This document shows, in pieces, positions 44,829-53,082 of a DNA stretch of 64,000 nucleotides. Within the stretch, counting starts at the first letter, position 1. Each line of letters begins with the position of its first letter. Source of the stretch: Streptomyces europaeiscabiei (lineage in GTDB: Bacteria; Actinomycetota; Actinomycetes; Streptomycetales; Streptomycetaceae); NCBI RefSeq assembly GCF_036346855.1, contig NZ_CP107841.1, positions 5,026,001-5,090,000 of the forward strand, given 5' to 3'. The position numbers and the translations under genes are program-made. The notes beneath the pieces were generated by a model. The model saw nothing but the letters and a program-made list of their open reading frames with translations, was not told where the DNA came from and searched no databases.

Positions 44829-45875
44829 TCACACTCCGGCCCGTGCGAGGAACCGCTCGATGCGTACGGTGTGGTCCGGATCGGCGAACTCCGCCGCCGC
44901 CTCGGCCGAACCGCAGGCCAGCAGTGCCTCGACCGGCGTGGCGGCTGCCCGTTCCACACTGAAGGTCCTGCCGGGGGCAGGAGCGTGGACGTACACGTCC
45001 TGGTCGGTCCACAGGAGGAGCGGCGCGTCCGCGTCCCGCAGGTCGGCGTCGGCGCCGGCGCCGGCGGCCAGCGCGTCGGTGATCCGCCCGCCGAAGCCGG
45101 AGACCCGGATGCTGCCGTCCACACCCCGGGCGCGCAGGGCCCGGATCGCGGCGAGGGCGGCCAGGTAGCGCCCGAGCCAGGGCCGGGCGGCCAGTTCGGT
45201 ACGCCGAAGGTCGTGGTCCACAGCCGTCCCCAGGCACACCGCGCATGTTGTCCGTGCGCCGCTGTTGAGCCGCTGCCACTGTGCGTCGAGGAGTTCGGGC
45301 CCGTCGCCCGCCGTACCGAGGCGGGTACCGCCCGGCGTGGTGGAGACGGCTCCGTCCGCGTCGACGTACAGCCGGTACCGGGGTCCGGCGGCCGGCGTGC
45401 GGTCGGCGCCGAGGCCGGGGAGGTCGGCGAGCTGGATGGCGGGGTGGGTGAGGAAGTCGGGGAAGGTGCCGTCGAGCAGGGCCCGGTCGGCGTCGGCGAG
45501 GAAGACGTCGAAGTCCGTGTCGTCGGCGATCCGGACGAGGGTCGGCCCGGCGACGGACATGTACTCGCTGATGCCGTAGCCCTGGATCTGGAGGTAGAAG
45601 CCCGCGCCTGGCGAGAACTCGCCGCCGGCCCCGGCCAGCGACCCTTCGTACCCGACGATGCGGCGGCCGTCCGTCGTCGTGTCCTCGCCGGGCACACCGG
45701 GCACGAGTACCAGCGTGTCCGTTCCGACGACACCGGAATTCATCATCGCCGTAAGGTGCTCCCGGTTTTCCAGTACGACGGTTTCCACACCGTCGTACGA
45801 GAATTCACCGGTAGTGGTGCCGGCACTGGCCGTACCAGTCCCCCAGCGGATGAGCCGCTCTTTCAGATCAGCCAT
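44829..45875 (-). CDS. mpaB: Daptide biosynthesis RiPP-recognition protein
   Basis: 348 aa, soluble. No classical enzyme motif; distinguishing features are FSPGAGFYLQIQGYGISEYM (about 87-106) and a CxxC at Cys211/Cys214 (TTCAVCLGTAVDHDLRRTELAARPWLGRYLAAL). It corresponds to the conserved MpaB-type protein of daptide clusters, thought to bind the leader and present it to the C-terminal modifying enzymes. ATG at 45875 has GGGGGAAG upstream; a GTG 18 bp earlier is possible. Confidence 0.75.
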   Translation of the reverse strand: MADLKERLIRWGTGTASAGTTTGEFSYDGVETVVLENREHLTAMMNSGVVGTDTLVLVPGVPGEDTTTDGRRIVGYEGSLAGAGGEFSPGAGFYLQIQGYGISEYMSVAGPTLVRIADDTDFDVFLADADRALLDGTFPDFLTHPAIQLADLPGLGADRTPAAGPRYRLYVDADGAVSTTPGGTRLGTAGDGPELLDAQWQRLNSGARTTCAVCLGTAVDHDLRRTELAARPWLGRYLAALAAIRALRARGVDGSIRVSGFGGRITDALAAGAGADADLRDADAPLLLWTDQDVYVHAPAPGRTFSVERAAATPVEALLACGSAEAAAEFADPDHTVRIERFLARAGV

Positions 45876-45895
45876 TGTTTCGTCTTCCCCCACGG

Positions 45896-46915
45896 TCAGG
45901 CGGCCAGGGCGGCCAGAATTCGCTTCGTTTCGTCCAGGGCCGCTTGTGGGCCGTACAGATTACAAACGCCGGTCAGGTTCAGGACGACCTCGTCCACCCC
46001 TGCCTCGCGGAACGCGCCCAGTTTTCCGACGAGTTCGTCCGGGTCTCCGCTGAGGAACGCCCCGCCGTCGACGAGCGCCTTGGCGTTCGCCGCCGGGTCG
46101 TCACCGGCAACATCCGTTCCGGACCGGCGCAACATGTCGATGTAGTGGGCGCCCTGGAGATGGGCGGCGTTGCTCGCGAGCGCCAGTTCGGCGGGTTCGC
46201 GGTCGGGCCGGGCGAGGGCGAGCGGCACGATGGCGGTGAGCCTCGGGGTTCTGCGCCCCCTGCCCCCCTTGCCGTCCGCCGCGTTCACCGCGTCCGCCGC
46301 TTTCACGGCGTTCACCGCGTTCGCCGCGCCCTCGCGCATCGCCGGGAGCACGGTGTCCCGCAGGTAGTGCGCCGGAGTCAGCCAGGTCACGGCGACATCG
46401 GCAACCTCACCTGCGAGCTTCGCCATGCCGGGCCGCAGCACACCGAGCCCGATCTCCACACCCGGCACCGGGTAACGAGGCATCTCGGCCCGGCAGCTGA
46501 AGTACTCGCCCCGGGTGTCGACGGTCTCGCCCGCCAGCAGTCCGCGCACGATCGAGAGGTACTCGCGCGCCGCCGTGAGCGGACTGCGGTACGCCTCGCC
46601 GAGCAGCGACTGCTGCAACTGCCGGCCGCCGGGCCCGAATCCGGCGATCACCGGCTGCCCGGTGGCCATCGCCAGCGAGCGGGCCTGGAGAGCGGCCTCG
46701 TACGGGTGGCGGAGCGGCATGAGCGTGACGCCGAGTCCGGTCGGCACGCGGAATCCCGCTCCCGCCGCCGCGACGAATCCCTGGTGCGGCTCGATCATCA
46801 CGGACTGCCCCTGCCAGAGGCGGCTCGCGTTGCTCCAGTGCACCAGTCCGGCGTACGGAAGGATTTGTTCCGGCCGGCGCGGGAGAAAGGGCAGGAGTAC
46901 GGAATAAGAAGTCAT
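45896..46915 (-). CDS. LLM-class flavin/F420-dependent oxidoreductase
   Basis: 339 aa luciferase-like TIM barrel: MTSYSVLLPFLPRRPEQILPYAGLV at the start, RVPTGLGVTLMPLRHPYEAALQARSL, AREYLSIVRGLLAGETVD, and the C-terminal FREAGVDEVVLNLTG. A repeat AVNAVKAADAVNAADG sits in a loop near residue 210. LLM proteins use FMNH2 or F420H2. In lanthipeptide pathways F420H2-dependent members (LanJC type) reduce Dha/Dhb to D-Ala/D-Abu, a plausible role beside LanKC (inference). First gene of the minus-strand cluster; GGAGG Shine-Dalgarno. Confidence 0.82.
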   Translation of the reverse strand: MTSYSVLLPFLPRRPEQILPYAGLVHWSNASRLWQGQSVMIEPHQGFVAAAGAGFRVPTGLGVTLMPLRHPYEAALQARSLAMATGQPVIAGFGPGGRQLQQSLLGEAYRSPLTAAREYLSIVRGLLAGETVDTRGEYFSCRAEMPRYPVPGVEIGLGVLRPGMAKLAGEVADVAVTWLTPAHYLRDTVLPAMREGAANAVNAVKAADAVNAADGKGGRGRRTPRLTAIVPLALARPDREPAELALASNAAHLQGAHYIDMLRRSGTDVAGDDPAANAKALVDGGAFLSGDPDELVGKLGAFREAGVDEVVLNLTGVCNLYGPQAALDETKRILAALAA

Positions 46916-47198
46916 GCCCTGTCCTCCATTTCGCGACGTAATTGGTTGATGCCGGCAGGTACTGCTTGTCCTGCGTTTCTCTTTCTTCTGTCGGCGTTCG
47001 TTCGTTCCGACACAGAGAACAATGCCAAACCGGAGCACGTCATCGGGCAGTTCCAGGGCGCTACTTGCTGCCAGTGACCGTGCAGCTTGTTGCAGGTACC
47101 CTCACTGTGATCACACCGCCGGATTCAGGCCGTCCTGCGCGCCTGACCAGCGCGCCGACTTGCGACCGGCGACCGATTGCGTTCTGTACGGAGGCACC
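46916..47198. promoter_or_regulatory. Divergent promoter region of the daptide/LanKC cluster
   Basis: 283 bp between the first biosynthetic gene (minus) and the regulator (plus). On the plus strand GTGACC-N17-TACCCT (47074-47102) is a candidate promoter, followed by a palindrome TGTGATCACA at 47106-47115 that could be an operator. Lower GC than the flanking genes. Confidence 0.45.
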
Positions 47199-48218
47199 AT
47201 GGGGGAATTGTCCGTACTCGGGCTCACCGATACGGAAGAGGGCATCTACCGGCACTTTCTACGGAACCCCGGCACCACCGCCGAGGACATCCAGCTGCTG
47301 CTGCATGTCCCGTTGGACGAGATCGGGAGCGCGCTGGAGCACCTGTCCGAGCTCGGCCTGCTGCACGAGACGGAAGGGACCGGAACCGGAACGGACGGCG
47401 GGCCCGGGGCGATGTCCGCCGCCGACCCCGAGATCGCCGTGGACCGGCTCACCGACCTGCGGCTGCGTGAACTCCACCAGCAGCTTCAGCAGGTCACCCA
47501 GTCCCGGCACCTGATAGCCGGCCTGCGCGCCGAGCAAAGCGTGAAGGAGCAGCCGGACACCGGGAGAATCGAGCGCCTGGAAGATCTCGGCCAGATCCGG
47601 GGCCGAATCGACGACCTGGCGTTCTTCGCCCGCGAGGAGATCCTCTCGGTCGAGCCGTACACCGAGCTGACTCCGGCGAACATCGCGCACGCCCGGCCGC
47701 TCGACACCCGCTGTCTGCGGCGCGGGGTACGGATACGCAACGTCGTCCTGCGCGAAGCCCTGGACCATCCGCCGACCGTCGGCTATCTGCGCGACCTCAC
47801 CTCGCTCGGCGCGCAGATCCGGGTCGCGGACACCATCGCGGAACGGCTCCTCGTCTACGACCGCCGCACAGCGCTCGTCCCGGTCGACCCGGCCGACACC
47901 CGGCGCGGGGCTCTGCTCGCCCGGGAGGCGGGGCTGGTCGCGAACATCCTCGCGCTGTTCGAGAAGATCTGGGACCAGGCCACCGATCTCACCGTGCTCA
48001 TCGACGAGCGGGCGGGGGCGGAGGGCGGAGGGCTCTCGGAGATGGAACAGCAGGTCCTGGAAGCGATGTGCCACGTCGGCAAGGACGAATCGGGGGCACG
48101 CTCGCTGGGTGTGTCGGTGCGGACGTACCGCCGTCATGTCGCCGACGTACTGCGCATCCTGGGCGCGAGCAGCAGGGCGCACGCGGCGCTCCTTGCACGG
48201 GAGCGCGGCTGGGTGTGA
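47199..48218 (+). CDS. Transcriptional regulator, TrmB-like N-terminus with LuxR-type HTH
   Basis: 339 aa. An N-terminal winged-helix of the TrmB sort (LGLTDTEEGIYRHFLRNPGTTAEDIQLLLHVPLDEIGSALEHLSELGLL), a central phospholipase-D-like sensor region with LSVEPYTELTPANIAHARPLD.. RGVRIRNVV, and a C-terminal LuxR-like HTH (LGVSVRTYRRHVADVLRILGASSRAHAALLARERGW). This architecture often controls streptomycete RiPP clusters. ATG at 47199 has CGGAGG. Divergent from the cluster, it is the obvious pathway regulator. Confidence 0.85.
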   Translation: MGELSVLGLTDTEEGIYRHFLRNPGTTAEDIQLLLHVPLDEIGSALEHLSELGLLHETEGTGTGTDGGPGAMSAADPEIAVDRLTDLRLRELHQQLQQVTQSRHLIAGLRAEQSVKEQPDTGRIERLEDLGQIRGRIDDLAFFAREEILSVEPYTELTPANIAHARPLDTRCLRRGVRIRNVVLREALDHPPTVGYLRDLTSLGAQIRVADTIAERLLVYDRRTALVPVDPADTRRGALLAREAGLVANILALFEKIWDQATDLTVLIDERAGAEGGGLSEMEQQVLEAMCHVGKDESGARSLGVSVRTYRRHVADVLRILGASSRAHAALLARERGWV

Positions 48219-48258
48219 GCCGAGGTAGGACCCTGGGCGCAGCAGCAGCAGTAAGTAG

Positions 48259-48321
48259 CAGCAGTACAAAGGGGGGTGCCCCGGCGGTCTGACCGCCGGG
48301 GCACCCCCCTTTGTACTGCTG
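48259..48321. terminator. Very long perfect hairpin, bidirectional terminator
   Basis: A 30-bp perfect stem with a 3-nt loop (left arm 48259-48288, loop CTG, right arm 48292-48321), containing AAAGGGGGGTGCCCCGGCGGT. Placed between convergent stop codons. Flanked by CAGCAG / CTGCTG and ACTGCTGT micro-repeats. Confidence 0.85.
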
Positions 48322-48384
48322 TCGACTACTGCCGACCTTTGTACTGCTGTACTGCTGTACTGCTGTCGACTGTTCTCGCTGTCG

Positions 48385-48684
48385 CTACGCCTTCGGCTTC
48401 TCGATCTGCCACCCGTTGACGGGCTTCCCGGTGTCGCCACCCTGCTCGCCGCAGAGCGGCAGCCGCACCGGCAGCGGAGTCGCGCAGACGCGCTCGGCGA
48501 TGGAATCGACGACCCCCAGAGCAGTCACCCCCGACTGCGCGGCCTGAACCTGTGCCTGAACCTGTGCCTGTGCCTGTGCCTGTGCCGGCCCCTGGCCACC
48601 CACCACCGCGAACGCGAGCGCCGCACCCGCCACCACGGCGGCCTTCTTGAACCCGGTGAACGCAGTGAATCCCTTGAACCCCAT
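48385..48684 (-). CDS. Small secreted protein
   Basis: 99 aa. Signal-type N-terminus MGFKGFTAFTGFKKAAVVAG then ALAFAVVGG, then an Ala-Gln-Val repeat (QAQAQAQVQAQVQAA), then a compact part with two Cys (ERVCATPLPVRLPLCGEQGG) likely disulfide-bonded outside the cell. Ends NGWQIEKPKA. ATG at 48684 with GGGGGAG. No recognised family. Confidence 0.7.
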   Translation of the reverse strand: MGFKGFTAFTGFKKAAVVAGAALAFAVVGGQGPAQAQAQAQVQAQVQAAQSGVTALGVVDSIAERVCATPLPVRLPLCGEQGGDTGKPVNGWQIEKPKA

Positions 48685-48891
48685 GACGTACTCCCCCGTT
48701 TGCTGTTCCCACGTGTTCCGGGCCGGTCGTGCCCCCGCGGTGTTCCCCACTCTGCCAACGGAAGCCGCGGACAGGGCGGCGAATCCTGTCAGCTTGCTGC
48801 ACACGCTCACTCAGCTTCATGCCATGCACGCGCGACAGCGACGCCGCCCCTGGTCGCGCACGTCGTGACCGGGCGGGACAGCCCCCGCTCA

Positions 48892-49338
48892 TCAGTGGGC
48901 CGGGGGCCAGTCCGGCAGCTCGGGCGTGGTTGGGGGCGGCTGGGCCGTGGTGAGGCGGCGGTAGGCGGCGCGGGCCTGGAGAAGGCGGGCGAGGGTCGTG
49001 CCGGTGAGGGCCGCGGTGAGGAGGCAGACCAGCCAGAAGGTGTCGCGCGGACTGGTCCAGGTCAGGACGCCGGCGGGTGGGATGGCGAACCCGTTGAGGA
49101 AGAGCCAGCACAGGGCGGCCGTACCCGGGGCCGCGGTGAAGCGGGCGTGCACGCCCAGGAACGCGGCGAGCAGGGACAGCGCGGTCAGCGCCAGGCCGGG
49201 GCGGTCCGTGCCGACCAGCGCGTTGAGAACGGCCACCAACGACATGGCGCCCGCGAAGGCCGTGGCCCACACCAAGGGGGTTGCCACAGGCTGGGGGACG
49301 GGGCGGGGGCCGGTCCCCAGGGAAACCCACTGGATCAC
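48892..49338 (-). CDS. Small membrane protein (DUF4118-like helices)
   Basis: 148 aa, four predicted membrane helices (VWATAFAGAMSLVAVLNAL, LALTALSLLAAFLGVHA, TAALCWLFLNGFAI, FWLVCLLTAALTGTTLARLLQ). The C-terminal Q-P-P-P tail is cytoplasmic. The GTG at 49338 overlaps the stop of the repeat protein by 4 bp (GTGA). Without that coupling the frame could be extended upstream through the repeats as one long protein, which I consider less likely. Function unknown. Confidence 0.65.
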   Translation of the reverse strand: MIQWVSLGTGPRPVPQPVATPLVWATAFAGAMSLVAVLNALVGTDRPGLALTALSLLAAFLGVHARFTAAPGTAALCWLFLNGFAIPPAGVLTWTSPRDTFWLVCLLTAALTGTTLARLLQARAAYRRLTTAQPPPTTPELPDWPPAH

Positions 49339-50042
49339 GGGCACGCTCCGGGGGTCTTGGGGGCGTGGGCTCCGGAGGGCGTGGGACCTACAGACGTCGC
49401 GGGGCCTACAGACGTCGCGGGGCCTACAGGCACCGTGAGTGCTCCGGGGGGCGTGAAGCCACCGAGCGCCGCAGGCCCTCGGGCGGGAACGGGGCCTCCG
49501 GGGGGCGTGAGGTCTTCTGCCACGGAGGGAACGGGTATCACCGTGGCCTGGGGCTTGCGGACACCCACGCCACGGGTCGTGAGGGCATCCACGCCGCAGG
49601 CCCTGGGGGCACCCATGCCACGGGTCGTGAGGGCACCCGCGCCGCAGGTCGTGAAGGCACCCACGCCACGGGCCCTGGGGGCACCCACGCCGCAGGCCCT
49701 GGGAGCACCCACGCCACAGGTCGTGAGGGCACCCGCGCCGCAGGTCGTGAAGGCACCCGCGCCACAGGCCCTGGGGACACCCGCGCCACAGGCCGTGAGG
49801 GCACCCGCGCCACAGGCCGTGAGGGCACCCACGCCACAGGCCCTGGGGACACCCACGCCACAGGCCCTGGGGACACCCGCGCCGCAGGCCCTGGGGGCAT
49901 CCGCTGCAGCCGGTCCGCCGGTCGTCGGGGTGCCCGGGCCGCGGGCCCTGAAGGCAGTCGGTCCACTCGTTGTCGGGGCGCCCGCTCCGCGCACCGGGAA
50001 GGCGTCCGCCGCACGGGTTGTGGGGGCACCCGTTGGGATCAT
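49335..50042 (-). CDS. Cys-octapeptide repeat protein
   Basis: 235 aa. Residues 49-160 are 14 tandem octapeptides of consensus (A/V)(P/L/F)(R/T)(A/T)CG(A/V)G, with Cys in 11 units and Arg or Cys variants in the rest. The flanks are Pro/Thr/Ala/Gly-rich. No signal peptide seen. The frame is supported by an AAGGA Shine-Dalgarno before ATG 50042 and by a GTGA overlap with the membrane protein gene. A second frame through the same repeats (GCPQGLWR) is also open, so the choice is not certain. No known family. Confidence 0.5.
   Translation of the reverse strand: MIPTGAPTTRAADAFPVRGAGAPTTSGPTAFRARGPGTPTTGGPAAADAPRACGAGVPRACGVGVPRACGVGALTACGAGALTACGAGVPRACGAGAFTTCGAGALTTCGVGAPRACGVGAPRARGVGAFTTCGAGALTTRGMGAPRACGVDALTTRGVGVRKPQATVIPVPSVAEDLTPPGGPVPARGPAALGGFTPPGALTVPVGPATSVGPATSVGPTPSGAHAPKTPGACP
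49563..49898. repeat. 24-bp minisatellite, 14 units
   Basis: Fourteen imperfect 24-bp units built from GGCCCTGGGGACACCCACGC and GTCGTGAGGGCACCCGCGCC variants. Encodes the octapeptide repeats described for 49335-50042. Confidence 0.9.
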
Positions 50043-50217
50043 GAGGGTGGTTCCTTTCGGTCATCCCGGGTGGCGGGTCGGGAGGCCGGTCCGGGGTTGA
50101 AGGGGGATTGTTCCATCGGGGTGCCGACCTCACGGCCGGCAGCCGGTTTCCGGGGTCTCGTTAGGGTGGCACCGACGGTTGTCCGATGACATATCCGAAT
50201 CAGACAGGGGGCCAGCC

Positions 50218-50703
50218 GTGGGTGCTCCGCGCCTCAGTAGTACGCCGTTGCCGGGGATCGGGGTCCGTTACGACCTCACGACCAAGGAGCAGCGGCGGAT
50301 CTCGGTGGTCGCCCATCGGGACGGTGCGCGCACGTTGAGCGCGTACCGGCAGGACGATCCGGACGCGTGTGCGCTGTCGGTGCGGCTGACGACGGGAGAG
50401 GCGACCGCCCTCGTCGACGCGTTGACGCCGGACCACCACAGCCCGAACCTGTTGTCCACCACGGAGCTGGGGCTGGTCGCGGAGCGGATCGAGCTGACGT
50501 CGACGTCCCACTGGAACGGGCGCGTGCTGGGCGACACCCGGATGCGGACCGAGACGGGCGCGTCCATCGTGGCCGTACTGCGGCGGGCCGAGGCGATTCC
50601 GTCGCCGACGCCGGACTTCCGGCTGGCCGGCGGTGACACGCTCATCGTGATCGGCACCCGGGAGGGTGTGGAGGCGGCCGCGGCGATACTCGGGCGGGAG
50701 TGA
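50218..50703 (+). CDS. TrkA-C domain regulatory subunit of cation:proton antiporter
   Basis: 161 aa. The C-terminal ~75 residues are a TrkA-C/RCK-C domain (IVAVLRRAEAIPSPTPDFRLAGGDTLIVIGTREGVEAAAAIL). The N-terminal half has IGVRYDLTTKEQRRISVVAHRDGARTLSAYRQDD, as in KhtT-like proteins that gate KhtU antiporters. GTG at 50218 with AGGGGG; TTG at 50179 is less likely. Seven bp before the antiporter, forming a two-gene operon. Confidence 0.88.
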   Translation: MGAPRLSSTPLPGIGVRYDLTTKEQRRISVVAHRDGARTLSAYRQDDPDACALSVRLTTGEATALVDALTPDHHSPNLLSTTELGLVAERIELTSTSHWNGRVLGDTRMRTETGASIVAVLRRAEAIPSPTPDFRLAGGDTLIVIGTREGVEAAAAILGRE

Positions 50704-50710
50704 GCGGTTC

Positions 50711-52078
50711 GTGTACGCCTCCGCTCAGGCCGCAGCCCAGTCCGCCGGGCAGTCAGCCGCGCAGTTCCTCGCTCAGTCGTCCACCACGCACTCCTCCGCC
50801 GTCTTCCTGGTCGAGTTCGGCGCGATCATCCTCGGGCTGGGGCTGCTGGGGAGGTTCGCCGGGCGGTTCCGGCTCTCGCCGATACCGCTGTATCTGCTGG
50901 CCGGGCTGGCGTTCGGGGAGGGCGGGCTGCTGCCGCTGGGGACCAGTGAGGAGTTCGTGGCGATCGGCGCCGAGATCGGCGTGATCCTGCTGCTGCTCAT
51001 GCTCGGGCTGGAGTACACGGCGAGCGATCTCGTCTCCAACCTCAAGACCCAGTACCCGGCCGGCCTCGTCGACGCCGCCCTCAACGCCCTGCCCGGCGCC
51101 GCCATGGCACTGCTGCTCGGCTGGGGACCCGTCGCCGCCGTCGTACTCGCCGGCGTCACCTGGATCTCCTCCTCCGGCGTCATCGCCAAGGTCCTCGGCG
51201 ACCTGGGACGGCTCGGCAACCGCGAAACACCCGTCGTGCTGAGCATCCTGGTCCTGGAAGACCTCTCCATGGCCGTCTACCTGCCGATCGTCACCGCGCT
51301 GCTGGCCGGGGTCGGTCTGGCGGCGGGCAGCGCGACCCTGGCCATCGCGCTCGGTACGGCCGGGGTCGTGCTGCTGGTGGCGGTGCGCTACGGGCGGCAC
51401 ATCTCCCGCTTCGTCTCCAGCGACGATCCCGAGAAGCTGCTGCTCGTCGTGCTGGGGGTGACGCTCGTCGTCGCCGGGCTCGCGCAGCAGTTGCAGGTGT
51501 CGGCGGCGGTGGGCGCGTTCCTGGTGGGCATCGCGCTGTCGGGTGAGGTCGCCGAGGGCGCGCACAGTCTGCTGGCGCCGCTGCGGGACCTGTTCGCCGC
51601 CGTGTTCTTCGTCTTCTTCGGCCTGCACACCGACCCCGCCAGCATCCCGCCGGTGCTGCTGCCCGCGCTCGTCCTGGCCGTCGTCACCGCCCTGACGAAG
51701 ATCGCCACCGGCTACTGGGCCGCGCGACGGGCCGGCATCTCCGTCAGGGGCCGCTGGCGGGCGGGCGGCACGCTGGTCGCCCGCGGCGAGTTCTCCATCG
51801 TCATCGCCGGCCTCGCCGTCACCGCCGGCATCGAACCGTCCCTCGGCCCGCTGGCCACGGCATACGTCCTGATCCTGGTCATCGCCGGCCCGCTGACCGC
51901 GCGATGGACCGAGCCGGTGGCCGTCCTGCTCACCGGCCGCCTGCGCCGCCGCCCCGCGACGGCCGACCCGGGAGCGGGAACCGCAGGTGGCACCGGCGGA
52001 GCGGGGGGCACGTCACCGTCGGCTCCGGCGGGAGCGCACGAGGCGCTGGACGAGCGGAACGCGGCCGACCGGGCCTGA
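50711..52078 (+). CDS. Cation:proton antiporter (CPA2, KefB/KhtU-like)
   Basis: 455 aa, about 12 membrane helices. SPIPLYLLAGLAFGEGGLLPL, GVTWISSSGVIAKVLGDLGRL and RGEFSIVIAGLA are typical CPA2 signatures; SILVLEDLSMAVYLP carries the conserved acidic pair of the ion pathway. Probably exports K+ (or NH4+) for H+ under control of the upstream TrkA-C subunit. Gly/Ala-rich tail. GTG at 50711. Confidence 0.9.
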   Translation: MYASAQAAAQSAGQSAAQFLAQSSTTHSSAVFLVEFGAIILGLGLLGRFAGRFRLSPIPLYLLAGLAFGEGGLLPLGTSEEFVAIGAEIGVILLLLMLGLEYTASDLVSNLKTQYPAGLVDAALNALPGAAMALLLGWGPVAAVVLAGVTWISSSGVIAKVLGDLGRLGNRETPVVLSILVLEDLSMAVYLPIVTALLAGVGLAAGSATLAIALGTAGVVLLVAVRYGRHISRFVSSDDPEKLLLVVLGVTLVVAGLAQQLQVSAAVGAFLVGIALSGEVAEGAHSLLAPLRDLFAAVFFVFFGLHTDPASIPPVLLPALVLAVVTALTKIATGYWAARRAGISVRGRWRAGGTLVARGEFSIVIAGLAVTAGIEPSLGPLATAYVLILVIAGPLTARWTEPVAVLLTGRLRRRPATADPGAGTAGGTGGAGGTSPSAPAGAHEALDERNAADRA

Positions 52079-52124
52079 GGGGCGCGGTCGGACGTCGCGT
52101 CGGCGCATCGATGTTCCGCGCCTT

Positions 52125-52167
52125 GACCGCCCCGCCGAGCGCACCCGTCCGAGCGGCCGGGGCGGTC
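52125..52167. terminator. Hairpin between antiporter and dehydrogenase genes
   Basis: GACCGCCCC (52125-52133) pairs with GGGGCGGTC (52159-52167). Lies between convergent stop codons. Confidence 0.65.
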
Positions 52168-52170
52168 GCA

Positions 52171-53082
52171 TCACCCATGTGCGCCCGCGTCCACATCGCC
52201 CGCGTCCTCGTCGAAGCTGGCGAAGTACGCGGCGGCCATGTCCTCGTCGGCGTGGCCCTGGGCGGCGGCACGGGTGAGGCGAGCGGCGCCGGCCTCGGCG
52301 ACGTCGAGGCGTACGCCGTGTCGCCGGCCGGCCTCGACGATCAGGCGGGCGTCCTTGGCGGCGGTGGAGACGGCGAAGGAGGCCGGCGAGAGGCGGCCGT
52401 CGAGGATGAGCGCGGACTTGGCGCGCAGGTAGCCCATGTCGAGCGGACCGCCCTCGATGATCGCGAAGAAGGACTGCGGGTCGACGTCGAGGGCCTTGGA
52501 CAGGGCCAGAACCTCCCCGGCCGCGTTGGTGGCGGCGAGCACCCAGCAGTTGGCCACCAGCTTGAGCCGGGTCGCGGTACCCGCCGCGCCGTCCTCGCCG
52601 GTCCAGACGGTACGGGCGCCGACGGCGTCGAAGACGGGGGTCACCGTCCCCCGCCCCTCGACCGGCCCCGCGGCCAGCACGGTCAACTGCCCCGCCTCCG
52701 CGGGCTGCCGCGTGCCGAGGACCGGGGCGTCGAAGAAGACCAGCCCGTGCTCGCCGGCCCACGCGGCCAGTTCGGCGACACCCTCGACACCGGCGGTGGT
52801 GGACTGGACCCAGGCCGTGCCCCGGCTCAGCGCGGGCGCCGCCGCACGCATCACGTCCAGGGCGGCGGCCCCGTCGTACAGCACCGTCAGCACCACATCG
52901 GCACCCCGCACGGCCTCCGCCGGGCTGTCGACGACCTGTGCGCCGTCCGCGGCGAGCGGCTCGGCCTTCTCCCGGGTCCGGTTCCACGCCCGTACGGCAT
53001 GACCGGCGCGGACGAGGTTGCGGGCCATCGCGGCGCCCATGATGCCGGTACCCAGGACACTTACGGTGAGCTTGTCGGTCAT
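52171..53082 (-). CDS. NAD(P)-dependent beta-hydroxyacid dehydrogenase family oxidoreductase
   Basis: 303 aa. Rossmann motif VSVLGTGIMGAAMARNLVRAGH at 7-28, WNRTREKAEPL, then the substrate helix with catalytic Lys in GTATRLKLVANCWVLAATNAAGEVLALSKALD. Family members oxidise 3-hydroxyisobutyrate, tartronate semialdehyde or glyoxylate-type substrates; the usual DAPVLGTR..AEAGQLT loop is present. Substrate not inferable. Divergent from the dioxygenase gene. Confidence 0.88.
   Translation of the reverse strand: MTDKLTVSVLGTGIMGAAMARNLVRAGHAVRAWNRTREKAEPLAADGAQVVDSPAEAVRGADVVLTVLYDGAAALDVMRAAAPALSRGTAWVQSTTAGVEGVAELAAWAGEHGLVFFDAPVLGTRQPAEAGQLTVLAAGPVEGRGTVTPVFDAVGARTVWTGEDGAAGTATRLKLVANCWVLAATNAAGEVLALSKALDVDPQSFFAIIEGGPLDMGYLRAKSALILDGRLSPASFAVSTAAKDARLIVEAGRRHGVRLDVAEAGAARLTRAAAQGHADEDMAAAYFASFDEDAGDVDAGAHG

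Noticed and set aside
47106..47115. TGTGATCACA as a CRP-type site
   Set aside because: CRP boxes need a 6-bp spacer between half-sites; here there is none. Kept only as a generic palindrome in the regulatory region.
48892..50133. Single 413-aa protein joining GCPQGLWR repeats to the membrane helices
   Set aside because: The separate ATG with AAGGA at 50042 and the GTGA overlap at 49335-49338 favour two genes; not excluded.
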